From JBHOQS01 sp042408875 (lineage in GTDB: Bacteria; Chloroflexota; UBA11872; JBHOQS01), in the NCBI GenBank assembly GCA_042408875.1, contig JBHOQS010000020.1:186001-250000 (forward strand): DNA of 64,000 nt, read 5' to 3'. Positions 1 to 7,333 of this stretch are shown here, piece by piece. The translations under genes and the position numbers were made by a program. Positions within the stretch are counted from its first letter, which is position 1. Every line of letters starts with the position of its first letter. The notes beneath the pieces are model-generated. The model did not search any database, had not been told where the DNA came from, and was given only the letters and a program-made list of their open reading frames with translations.

Positions 1-2
1 GC

Positions 3-881
3 AAGCTCTATGCGCTGCCTGTAGGGGTCGTGACTAACCACGCCTGTCTCAATCTTGATTCGCTGCAGGAGAACGGGATTGCACCGCCCGGCCCCGACTG
101 GACGATCGATCAGGCCCTGGACATCGCACGCCGGACGACGGTGCGGCGCACGAGCGACGAGGACTCGACCTGGGGCTTCTACCACTGGTGGCAGGGCGTG
201 CCGCGCTTTGTGTATAGCTGGATCCGCGGCAACGGTGGCGAGCCGCTGGTACCGCCTGAGGAGCCGACGAAGTCGCAGTGGTCCACGGACGCGGCGACCC
301 GCGACACGATCCAGTGGCTTGTCGACCTGGCGCAAAAGCAGGGCATCATGCCCGTAAATCCGATCGGCGGCGTGTGGGGCGCCTTCCGCCAGGGGCGCGG
401 CGTGCTCTCCATTATGGAAACGAACAACCTGTACCAGAACCCGCCGGCAGAAGGCGCGGCGAGCTTCCGCTGGGACGTCCAGCATCTTCCGTTGATGACG
501 CGAGGGCGCTACTATCCGAGCTGGGCGTTCTCGTACGGGCTCTCGCGCGTGAGCAAGAACCCGCCGCTGGCCTGGGAATTCCTCAAGCACGTGGTCGGCC
601 CTGAGGGACAGACTACTTGGTTCCGGCTTGCGCGGTTTGCGCCGAGTATCAAGGCGGTGCTGAACGGTGCCTATCTGCAGGACACCAACCCGCCGCAGAG
701 CAAGAAGGTCATCGTGGAAAGCCTCATGGCGGCAAAGCCGATGCCGAAGTCAGTTGCCTGGCTGGACATCACGAACATCACCGCAGAGGTGCTCACAGAC
801 GTGCGGCTGGGCAAGCGACCGGTGAACGAGGGCCTCGCCGAGATCGACCAGCGCATCACCCTGGCGTTGCAGAAGAAATAG
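3..881 (+). CDS. ABC-type sugar solute-binding protein, C-terminal part (cut by window edge)
   Basis: The reading frame is open from the first bases of the window, so the N-terminus, signal sequence and start lie upstream. The first visible residues, KLYALPVG, match the 'GK-L-Y-A-L-P' element that occurs about 120-150 residues into family 1 extracellular solute-binding proteins, and it recurs in the other binding proteins here. About 292 residues are visible, including the DWTIDQAL segment and an ordinary C-terminus. In this family the protein captures a sugar outside the membrane and delivers it to an ABC permease. The GTG at 30 opens an apparent ORF but has no ribosome site and should not be taken as the start. 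The ligand is unknown. Confidence 0.85.
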   Translation, partial: KLYALPVGVVTNHACLNLDSLQENGIAPPGPDWTIDQALDIARRTTVRRTSDEDSTWGFYHWWQGVPRFVYSWIRGNGGEPLVPPEEPTKSQWSTDAATRDTIQWLVDLAQKQGIMPVNPIGGVWGAFRQGRGVLSIMETNNLYQNPPAEGAASFRWDVQHLPLMTRGRYYPSWAFSYGLSRVSKNPPLAWEFLKHVVGPEGQTTWFRLARFAPSIKAVLNGAYLQDTNPPQSKKVIVESLMAAKPMPKSVAWLDITNITAEVLTDVRLGKRPVNEGLAEIDQRITLALQKK

Positions 882-909
882 CCGGTCTCCAAGATCGACC
901 AACTCAAGA

Positions 910-939
910 TTGACAACACCGCAGCATCTATGCTAGCAT
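910..939 (+). promoter_or_regulatory. Promoter of the ilv-leu T-box operon
   Basis: A perfect -35 hexamer TTGACA (910-915) is followed after 18 bases by TAGCAT (934-939), which would start RNA near 946, just upstream of the T-box Stem I. The -10 lies inside a perfect 12-bp palindrome, TATGCTAGCATA (929-940), so a dimeric regulator could also act here. The promoter is sequence inference; no start site has been mapped. Confidence 0.6.
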
Positions 940-1282
940 AGCCCCACAGCAGTGCCGCTGCGAACATACTCGCAGACGGTATCCTTTGTCGTGACAACTG
1001 CACAGCAACTGCGATGACGGGGAGTAGTAGGAGCCTCCCGGCGCCTCCAGAGAGCCGGCGTCTGGTGCAAGCCCGGCGGCGACGGTGCTCCGAACTCGCC
1101 CCTGAGCAGCCCCGCTGAACCCGGTCCGCCGGGCGGAGTTTGGAGAGTGTGCTCCCTGAGTTCCGGCGTGCCTGTGAAGTAGGTGGGGCCGGCGCTTGAA
1201 TGCCGTTATCCGAATGAGTGGGCGCAGCTTCGCGCGGTGGAGCGCGGCGCGCCAAGCCAGGGTGGTACCGCGGGAACACGAT

Positions 1283-1320
1283 CGAACTCCCGTCCCTACG
1301 GACGGGAGTTCGCTTGTTCT
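1283..1320 (+). terminator. First T-box terminator
   Basis: A perfect 13-bp stem (1283-1295 with 1300-1312, loop CTAC) lies directly after the first T-box sequence. It is followed by CTTGTTCT, a weak and interrupted T-run, so termination here may be leaky. It would compete with antiterminator 1 for the T-box strand. Confidence 0.75.
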
Positions 1321-1399
1321 GGGCCCGGCCACCCGGGCTGCCGGTGCGCTGCCTGTGGGACGCGGCTGCGCCAAGCCAGGGTGGTACCGCGGGATCGGT

Positions 1400-1434
1400 A
1401 TGCTCTCGTCCCTGCACGGGACGAGAGCATTTTT
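1400..1434 (+). terminator. Second T-box terminator
   Basis: A perfect 13-bp stem (1400-1412 with 1418-1430, loop TGCAC) runs straight into five T residues (1430-1434). This is a stronger intrinsic terminator than the first one and is the last barrier before ilvD. Confidence 0.85.
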
Positions 1435-1444
1435 GTATACCCGA

Positions 1445-1478
1445 CCGGTGTTATCCAACCGGTGTTATCCGGTGTTAT
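1445..1478 (+). repeat. Three copies of CCGGTGTTAT between T-box and ilvD
   Basis: The 10-mer CCGGTGTTAT is present at 1445-1454, 1459-1468 and 1469-1478, the last two adjacent. It lies in the transcribed leader after the second terminator. It could be a slippage product or a protein or RNA binding element; nothing in the sequence decides which. Confidence 0.6.
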
Positions 1479-1554
1479 AGGGACAGCGGGAGGCACTGGC
1501 GGGGAACTCGTACGCGCCGGGAAGGCTGGCGCTGACAGAGAAGGCAGGCGAGCC

Positions 1555-3222
1555 ATGCGTAGCGATGTGATCAAGCTGGGCTTCGAGCGGGCGCCGCACC
1601 GCAGCCTGCTGCGGGCGGTCGGCGTGACAGACGAGGACTTTCGCAAGCCGTTCATCGCGGTCTGTAACTCGTTCGTCGAGATCATCCCCGGCCATGTGCA
1701 TCTCAATAAGTTCGGCGAGATCGTGAAGCAGGCGGTGCGCGAGGCCGGGGGCGTGCCCTTCGAGTTCAACACGATCGGCATCGACGATGGCATCGCCATG
1801 GGCCATGTCGGCATGAAGTACTCGCTGCCTAGCCGCGAGTTGATTGCCGATTCGGTCGAATCAATGGTCATGGCGCACTGGTTCGATGGGATGATTTGCA
1901 TCCCCAACTGCGACAAGATCGTGCCGGGCATGCTCATGGGCGCCATGCGGGTGAATATCCCGACGGTGTTCGTGTCTGGCGGTCCTATGGCGGCCGGCCG
2001 CCTGCCCAGCGGCCAGGTGGTGGACCTGATGAGCGTGTTCGAGGGCGTGGGCGCCTACCAGGCCGGCCGTATCTCTGAGAAAGATCTGGCCGAGCTGGAG
2101 AAGTACGGCTGCCCGACCTGCGGCTCGTGCTCCGGCATGTTCACGGCGAACTCGATGAACTGCCTGTGCGAGGCGCTGGGCATGGCGCTGCCCGGTAACG
2201 GGACGGCGCTGGCGCTCTCTGAGGAGCGCAGCCAGCTCGCTCGCCGCGCCGCCTTCGCGCTGATGGAGCTGATCAAGCGCGACATCAAGCCGCGCGATAT
2301 CGTGACGCCGGAGTCGATCGACAACGCCTTCGCCCTCGATATGGCCATGGGCGGCTCGACGAACACCGTGCTGCATACGCTGGCTCTGGCGCATGAGGCA
2401 GGCGTGGACTACCCGCTGCGCCGTATCAACGAGGTGGCCGACCGGGTGCCGAACATCTGTAAGGTCTCGCCAGCCCGCCCGGATGTGCACATCCAGGATG
2501 TGCATCGCGCCGGCGGGGTGTCGGCCATCTTGCGCGAACTGGCGCGCCGCGAGGGCGTCCTGCACCTGGACCAGATGACGGTCACCGGCCAGACGCTCTG
2601 GGAGAACATCAAGGACGCTACGATCACGGACTACGATGTGATCCGCCCGCTGGAGAACCCGTACAGCGAGAAGGGCGGGCTGGCCATCCTGTTCGGCAGC
2701 CTGGCGCCGGAGGGCGCCGTGGTGAAGGTGGCGGCGGTCGCCCCGGAGATGATGCGTTTCACCGGCGAGGCGATTGTATTCGATTCGCAGGAAGAAGCGT
2801 GCGCCGGCATCCTGAATGGGAAGGTGCGCCCGGGCCACGTGGTGGTGGTGCGCTATGAGGGCCCGAAGGGCGGGCCCGGCATGCAGGAGATGCTGGCGCC
2901 GACGGCAAACATCGCCGGCATGGGGCTCGACCGTTCGGTGGCGCTGGTCACCGATGGGCGCTTCTCCGGGGCGACTCGCGGCGGGGCGATCGGTCACGTC
3001 TCCCCGGAGGCGGCGGCGCGCGGGCCCATCGCTGCGGTGCGCGACGGCGACAAGATCTCCATCGATATTCCCAATCGCCGTCTGGACCTGCTGGTGGATG
3101 AACGGGAGATCCAGCGCCGCCTGGCCGAGCTTCCGCCCTGGGAGCCGCGCATCAAATCGGGCTGGCTCAAGCGCTATGCCCAGTTCGTGACGTCGGCGAA
3201 CACCGGGGCGGTGCTCCGATAG
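1555..3222 (+). CDS. ilvD: Dihydroxy-acid dehydratase
   Basis: The 555-residue protein removes water from 2,3-dihydroxy-isovalerate or dihydroxy-methylvalerate, a shared late step of valine, leucine and isoleucine synthesis in the cytoplasm. Family signatures are clear: PNCDKIVPGM near residue 120, CGSCSGMFTANSMNC near 195 and GGSTNTVLH near 275. The three expected Fe-S cysteines are present (CNSF, NCDK, GSCSG). Length is normal for the IlvD/Edd family. The ATG at 1555 was chosen because it follows AGAGAAGG and begins MRSDVIK; the frame extends upstream only through the T-box leader. It is the first gene of the operon. Confidence 0.97.
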   Translation: MRSDVIKLGFERAPHRSLLRAVGVTDEDFRKPFIAVCNSFVEIIPGHVHLNKFGEIVKQAVREAGGVPFEFNTIGIDDGIAMGHVGMKYSLPSRELIADSVESMVMAHWFDGMICIPNCDKIVPGMLMGAMRVNIPTVFVSGGPMAAGRLPSGQVVDLMSVFEGVGAYQAGRISEKDLAELEKYGCPTCGSCSGMFTANSMNCLCEALGMALPGNGTALALSEERSQLARRAAFALMELIKRDIKPRDIVTPESIDNAFALDMAMGGSTNTVLHTLALAHEAGVDYPLRRINEVADRVPNICKVSPARPDVHIQDVHRAGGVSAILRELARREGVLHLDQMTVTGQTLWENIKDATITDYDVIRPLENPYSEKGGLAILFGSLAPEGAVVKVAAVAPEMMRFTGEAIVFDSQEEACAGILNGKVRPGHVVVVRYEGPKGGPGMQEMLAPTANIAGMGLDRSVALVTDGRFSGATRGGAIGHVSPEAAARGPIAAVRDGDKISIDIPNRRLDLLVDEREIQRRLAELPPWEPRIKSGWLKRYAQFVTSANTGAVLR

Positions 3223-3605
3223 GTCCGTCTGCCTGGCTGGCGTTGCCCCGCCTCTGGCGCTTGGCATGCTGCCAGTCACCGCTGTAGCAGAGGGCGAAGA
3301 GGTCAGCCGCCCCGGCCGCTCGGTGGCGCGGCGGAGGGACGGCTGAGCAGCACGCTTTAAGTAAGTAAGATTGACGAAGTACGGCACGTGAGGAGAACGG
3401 AATGGGCACGCACGCGTTAGGAGTACGCTGGTCTGGCGGTCGCTTACCCCGCGGCGCCCGGCAAGGGCGCCGGCCGGCTCGCCGGGCCGCCAGACCTATC
3501 CTCCATGACGAGGGGAGCCGCCAGAACGCCTACGACGACTGACCCGAGTCTGCCCCGGCTGTGCGGCCGGGCAGGGATCGCAGAGAGGAATGAGGTGAAC
3601 GCGCA
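3223..3605 (+). other. ilvD-ilvB gap with a long hairpin
   Basis: This 383-base gap holds a 10-bp stem GGTCTGGCGG/CCGCCAGACC (3430-3439 with 3487-3496) enclosing a second hairpin GGCGCCC/GGGCGCC (3453-3459 with 3465-3471). There is no T-run, so it is not a typical terminator. A 46-codon ORF (3402-3542) with AGGAGA in front covers the hairpin and might be a leader peptide, but its arginine-rich product has no branched-chain codon run and no known match. The ilvB ribosome site GAGGTGA is at the end of the gap. Confidence 0.5.
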
Positions 3606-5339
3606 ATGTCCCAGCGCCTAAATGGTGGACAGATCCTGTGTGAGTGCCTGCTGCGCGAGGGCGTGGAGGTCATGTTCGGCATGCCCGGCGGCGCAGTCAT
3701 TCCGTTCTACAACACCCTGCTGGACTACCCGATCAAGCACGTGCTCTGCCGCCACGAGCAGGGCGCGGCGCATATGGCCGACGGCTATGCCCGCGCGACC
3801 GGCAAGGTGGGGGTGTGCATCGGCACCTCCGGCCCCGGCGCCACCAACATGGTGACCGGCATTGCCACGGCCATGATGGACTCCGTGCCCATGGTGGCCA
3901 TCACCGGCCAGGTGCCCACCTATGCCATCGGCAAGGATTTCTTCCAGGAGACCGATACCTTCGGCATCACCATGCCGATCACCAAGCACAATTACCTGGT
4001 GATGAACGTCAAGGATCTGGCGCGCATCGTGAAAGAGGCGTTCTATATCGCCCGCACGGGTCGCCCGGGTCCCGTGGTGATCGATATCCCTAAGGATATC
4101 TTCACCAGCGAGACGGAGTTCGTCTATCCTGAGAAGGTGCACCTGCCGGGCTACCGCCCGAACTATCACGGCCATATTCGCCAGATCCGCCAGGCGGCCA
4201 GGCTCTTGGATGAGTCGAAGAAGCCGATCATCCTGGCCGGGCATGGGGTGATCCTGTCAGGCGCGTACGATGAGCTGCGCGCGATCGCCGAGAAGGCGGA
4301 TATCCCGGTGATCACCACGCTCCTAGGCATTAGCTGCTTCCCGGAATCACACCCGCTGTCGTTTGGCTTCTTGGGAATGCACGGCACGTACTACGCCAAC
4401 ATGGCGGTGTGCGAGTGCGACTGCATCCTGGCCGTCGGCATGCGCATGGACGACCGCGTCACCGGCCGGCTGAAGGACTTCGCACCCAACGCCAAGGTGA
4501 TCCATATCGACATCGATCCGGCAGAGCTGGGCAAGAACGTGCCGGCGGCTGTGCCGATCGTGGGCGACGCCAAGCAGGTGCTGAGCGTGCTGGTGAACGA
4601 GATTCAGCCCAACTCGCATCGCGACTGGATCGAGCACCTGAACGCGCTGCGCATCCAGCATCCGTCCCTGGCGCTGCCGGAGACCGAGGAGCTGACCACG
4701 CCATACACCATCCGCAAGATCCACGAGGTGACGAACGGCGAGGCCATCCTGGTGACGGATGTGGGCCAGGCGCAGATGTTTGCGGCGCAGCACTACTGGT
4801 ACGACAAGCGCAACTCACATATTACTTCCGGTGGCCTGGGGCCGATGGGTTACGCGCTGCCGGCATCGATCGGCGTGCAGTTCGGGCGGCCTAACGAGCT
4901 GGTGTTCTGCGTCACCGGCGACGGTGGCTTCCAGATGACGATGGAAGAGCTCGCCGTGATCGTCGAGGAGCGCCTGCCGATCAAGATCGCCCTGTTCAAC
5001 AACGGGTACCTGGGCATGGTGCGGCAGTGGCAGCAGCTCTTCCACCAGCGCCGCTACTCGGCAGTGAAGATGTGGAACCCCGATTTCGTGAAGCTGGCCG
5101 AGGCCTACGACATCCCCGGCATTCGGGTGACGGAGAAGGCCGGCGTCGAGGAGGCGCTGCGCAAGGCCGTGGAGACGCCGGGGCCGGTGCTGCTCGATAT
5201 CTGGGTCACGCCCGAGGAATGTGTCTGGCCGATGGTGCCGCCCGGCGCCAGCCTTCAGGAGACGATCGAGCGCGAGGAAGATTACCGGCCGGTGCCGGTG
5301 CACAAGCTGGCCACGGTCGGTTCGACGGGCGGCGTGTAG
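3606..5339 (+). CDS. ilvB: Acetolactate synthase, large (catalytic) subunit
   Basis: The 577-residue TPP enzyme joins two pyruvates to acetolactate, or pyruvate and 2-oxobutyrate to acetohydroxybutyrate. The N-terminal PYR domain has GMPGGAVIPFYN and the catalytic glutamate in CRHEQGAAHMADGYAR (about residue 51). A central FAD-type domain follows. The C-terminal PP domain has the TPP/Mg motif GDGGFQMTMEEL...NNGYLGMVRQWQ. Length is typical. The ATG follows GAGGTGA with good spacing. It acts with the IlvN regulatory subunit encoded next. Confidence 0.97.
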   Translation: MSQRLNGGQILCECLLREGVEVMFGMPGGAVIPFYNTLLDYPIKHVLCRHEQGAAHMADGYARATGKVGVCIGTSGPGATNMVTGIATAMMDSVPMVAITGQVPTYAIGKDFFQETDTFGITMPITKHNYLVMNVKDLARIVKEAFYIARTGRPGPVVIDIPKDIFTSETEFVYPEKVHLPGYRPNYHGHIRQIRQAARLLDESKKPIILAGHGVILSGAYDELRAIAEKADIPVITTLLGISCFPESHPLSFGFLGMHGTYYANMAVCECDCILAVGMRMDDRVTGRLKDFAPNAKVIHIDIDPAELGKNVPAAVPIVGDAKQVLSVLVNEIQPNSHRDWIEHLNALRIQHPSLALPETEELTTPYTIRKIHEVTNGEAILVTDVGQAQMFAAQHYWYDKRNSHITSGGLGPMGYALPASIGVQFGRPNELVFCVTGDGGFQMTMEELAVIVEERLPIKIALFNNGYLGMVRQWQQLFHQRRYSAVKMWNPDFVKLAEAYDIPGIRVTEKAGVEEALRKAVETPGPVLLDIWVTPEECVWPMVPPGASLQETIEREEDYRPVPVHKLATVGSTGGV

Positions 5340-5344
5340 CGGCC

Positions 5345-5398
5345 GGCTGTGCGCCGGGGTGCACCTGATACCCGGCAAGCACACCCCAGCGCACAGCC
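5345..5398 (+). other. Hairpin between ilvB and ilvN
   Basis: A 10-bp stem GGCTGTGCGC/GCGCACAGCC (5345-5354 with 5389-5398) is extended inward by a GGGGTG/CACCCC pairing. It starts 5 bases after the ilvB stop and has no T-run. It may stabilise or help process the transcript between cistrons. Confidence 0.5.
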
Positions 5399-5437
5399 AG
5401 GGGAAGGATGGACGTAGGTGAGGTAAGGGAAGAGGCG

Positions 5438-5953
5438 ATGAAGCACATCATTGTGGCGCTGGTGCAGAACCAGCCAGGCGTGCTGCAACGCGTGGCGAGT
5501 ATGTTCAGCCGCCGCGGCTTCAATATCGAGAGCCTGGCCGTCGGCCATACCGATACCACGAAGATCTCGCGCATGACGATCGTGGTTGACGGCTCCCATA
5601 CGGTGGTCGAGCAGGTGACCAAGCAGCTCTATAAGCTCATCGATGTGCTGAAGGTGAGCGACGTCACCCACGACCGCCGGGTGGACCGCGAGCTGGCGCT
5701 GATCAAGGTGGCCGCCACTGGCGCGACGCGCGGGGAGATCTCGCAAATCGCTGAGCTCTTCCGCGCCAAGATCGTCGATGTGGCTCACGACTCGGTGATC
5801 GTGGAGGTCACCGGCGAGGAGGAGAAGATCGACGCGCTGGTCGGCCTGCTGCGCCCCTTCGGCATCAAGGAGATGGTGCGCACGGGCACGGTCTCGATGG
5901 TGCGAGGCAGCGTTATCGCGGCCAGGGAGCAGCCGGAGGAAGAGGTGGCGTAG
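5438..5953 (+). CDS. ilvN: Acetolactate synthase, small (regulatory) subunit
   Basis: The 171-residue protein has the N-terminal ACT domain NQPGVLQRVASMFSRRGFNI typical of IlvN/IlvH, followed by the C-terminal ALS_ss_C domain (about 80-165). It binds the catalytic subunit and confers feedback inhibition, usually by valine. The frame is open from 5408, but the family begins at MKH-, and the ATG at 5438 sits behind a purine-rich GGGAAGAGG, so that start was chosen. Confidence 0.95.
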   Translation: MKHIIVALVQNQPGVLQRVASMFSRRGFNIESLAVGHTDTTKISRMTIVVDGSHTVVEQVTKQLYKLIDVLKVSDVTHDRRVDRELALIKVAATGATRGEISQIAELFRAKIVDVAHDSVIVEVTGEEEKIDALVGLLRPFGIKEMVRTGTVSMVRGSVIAAREQPEEEVA

Positions 5954-5955
5954 GA

Positions 5956-6064
5956 CAGCCAGACCTCGCCCTGACCCGCCTGCTTGGCCGGGAGGGCCGG
6001 GACGAGGTCTGGCTGCGCAGGCCTGTGTGGTGCCCCTCTAGAAGGGCACGCCGCACAGGCCTGC
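5956..6064 (+). other. Two tandem hairpins between ilvN and ilvC
   Basis: A perfect 13-bp stem (5956-5968 with 6003-6015) is followed immediately by an 11-bp stem (6017-6027 with 6054-6064) with an inner GTGCCC/GGGCAC pair. No T-run follows, so termination is unlikely to be strong. The remaining gap has a short tandem CACTAACTAC before the ilvC ribosome site. Confidence 0.55.
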
Positions 6065-6196
6065 TCGATGGCAGAATGCGCCAGGCTTCTTGAGTGGTCG
6101 CGTGAGTCAAAATAGGCCAAAGGGATAGATTCACTCTACACTAACTACCACTAACTACACGAAAAACCAACGAGCAGACCAAAAGGACACGATACG

Positions 6197-7189
6197 ATGG
6201 CCCGCATGTATTACGACCAGGATGCCGACCTGGGCCTCTTGCAGGGCAAGAAGATCGCCGTCCTGGGCTACGGCAGCCAGGGACACGCCCACGCGCTGAA
6301 CCTCAAGGACAGCGGCTGCGATGTGATGGTCGGCCTCTACCGCGGCAGCAAGAGCTGGCCGGAGGCGGAGAAAGCCGGGCTGGAGGTCGCTGAGACGGCT
6401 GAGGCGGTGCGGCGTGCGGACATGATCATGGTGCTGGTGCCGGACCAGGTGCAGCGCCGGCTCTACCTGGAGAGCATCGCGCCGAACCTGAAGCCGGGCA
6501 AGACGCTCATGTTCGCCCATGGTTTCAACATCCACTTCAGCCAGATCGTGCCGCCGCCGGAGATCGATGTCTCGATGGTGGCGCCCAAGGGCCCCGGCCA
6601 TCTGGTGCGCTCGGTCTTCCTGGAGGGCGGTGGCGTCCCGGCGCTGATCGCGGTGTACCAGGATGCCAGCGGTCGCGCGCACGACTACGCCCTGGCGTAC
6701 GCCAAAGGCATCGGGGCGACGCGGGCCGGCTGCCTGGACACGACCTTCCAGGAGGAGACCGAGACCGATCTCTTCGGGGAGCAGACGGTGCTGTGCGGCG
6801 GCGTCTCGGCGCTAGTGAAGGCGGCCTTCGAGACATTGGTCGAGGCCGGCTACCAGCCAGAGCTCGCCTACTTCGAATGCATGCACGAGCTTAAGCTCAT
6901 TGTTGATTTATTCTACCAGGGCGGGCTGAGCTACATGCGCTACTCGGTCTCGGACACGGCTGAGTACGGCGACTACACCCGCGGGCCGCGGATCATCAAC
7001 CACTCGGTTCGCCAGGAGATGAAGAAGATCCTGGAGGAGATCCAGACCGGGGCCTTCGCTCGCGAGTGGATCCTGGAGAACCAGGCCGGCCGCGCCGGGT
7101 TCTATGCCATGCGTCGCCGCGAGCAAGAGCATCCTATTGAGCAAGTCGGCAAGCAACTGCGTGAGATGATGCCGTGGTTGAAGAAGTAG
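6197..7189 (+). CDS. ilvC: Ketol-acid reductoisomerase
   Basis: The 330-residue class I enzyme converts acetolactate or acetohydroxybutyrate to the dihydroxy-acid using Mg and NAD(P)H. The Rossmann motif GYGSQGHAHALNL lies near residue 25, followed by the cofactor loop LYRGSKSW, whose serines are typical of NADPH-preferring enzymes. The catalytic region APKGPGHLVR and the metal-binding TFQEETETDLFGEQ (about 180-195) are intact. Length fits class I. The ATG at 6197 follows AAAAGGA. The product feeds the IlvD reaction encoded at the start of the operon. Confidence 0.97.
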   Translation: MARMYYDQDADLGLLQGKKIAVLGYGSQGHAHALNLKDSGCDVMVGLYRGSKSWPEAEKAGLEVAETAEAVRRADMIMVLVPDQVQRRLYLESIAPNLKPGKTLMFAHGFNIHFSQIVPPPEIDVSMVAPKGPGHLVRSVFLEGGGVPALIAVYQDASGRAHDYALAYAKGIGATRAGCLDTTFQEETETDLFGEQTVLCGGVSALVKAAFETLVEAGYQPELAYFECMHELKLIVDLFYQGGLSYMRYSVSDTAEYGDYTRGPRIINHSVRQEMKKILEEIQTGAFAREWILENQAGRAGFYAMRRREQEHPIEQVGKQLREMMPWLKK

Positions 7190-7193
7190 TACT

Positions 7194-7298
7194 TACTGCG
7201 TACTGCGTACTACGCGTAACAACACAGGCAGCGGAGCCTACTGGAGGGTCGCGCGTCGCACTCAACTATTGCAGTACGCACTATTGCAGTACGCAGTA
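7194..7298 (+). other. Repeat-built hairpin between ilvC and leuA
   Basis: TACTGCGTACTGC (7194-7206) is the exact reverse complement of 7286-7298. The right arm is part of a 15-base direct repeat CTATTGCAGTACGCA (7266-7280 and 7281-7295). The left arm is itself a tandem TACTGCG. The arrangement looks like slippage-generated repeats folded into a cruciform or RNA hairpin. Confidence 0.6.
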
Positions 7299-7333
7299 GG
7301 CGCTACGCCTAGCATATCGAGGAGGGAGAGACC

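Larger units (their letters stand above)
946..1440 (+). promoter_or_regulatory. Leucine-specific T-box leader with two antiterminator/terminator modules
   Basis: This is a T-box riboswitch, an RNA leader that reads tRNA charging. Stem I shows the specifier-loop strand AGTAGTA (1023-1029), the AGAGAG bulge (1049-1054) and the distal GGTGCAA loop (1064-1070). On the 3' side, GAA is followed by the codon CTC (1095-1097), a leucine specifier, then CCCC pairing with GGGG. The T-box sequence AGGGTGGTACCGCG occurs twice, at 1259-1272 and 1378-1391, each followed by its own terminator. The TGGT bulge fits the ACCA end of tRNA-Leu in both. A 27-base block (1249-1275) is repeated exactly at 1368-1394. 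Only one Stem I is present. Uncharged tRNA-Leu would be expected to allow read-through into ilvD and the genes after it. Confidence 0.9.

Noticed and set aside
30..881. Complete gene starting at GTG 30
   Set aside because: The frame continues to the window edge with typical SBP residues before it, so this is the tail of a longer gene.
1183..1554. N-terminal extension of the ilvD frame
   Set aside because: The frame is open through the T-box, but it crosses both terminators and antiterminators and lacks a ribosome site; IlvD proteins begin at the 1555 ATG.
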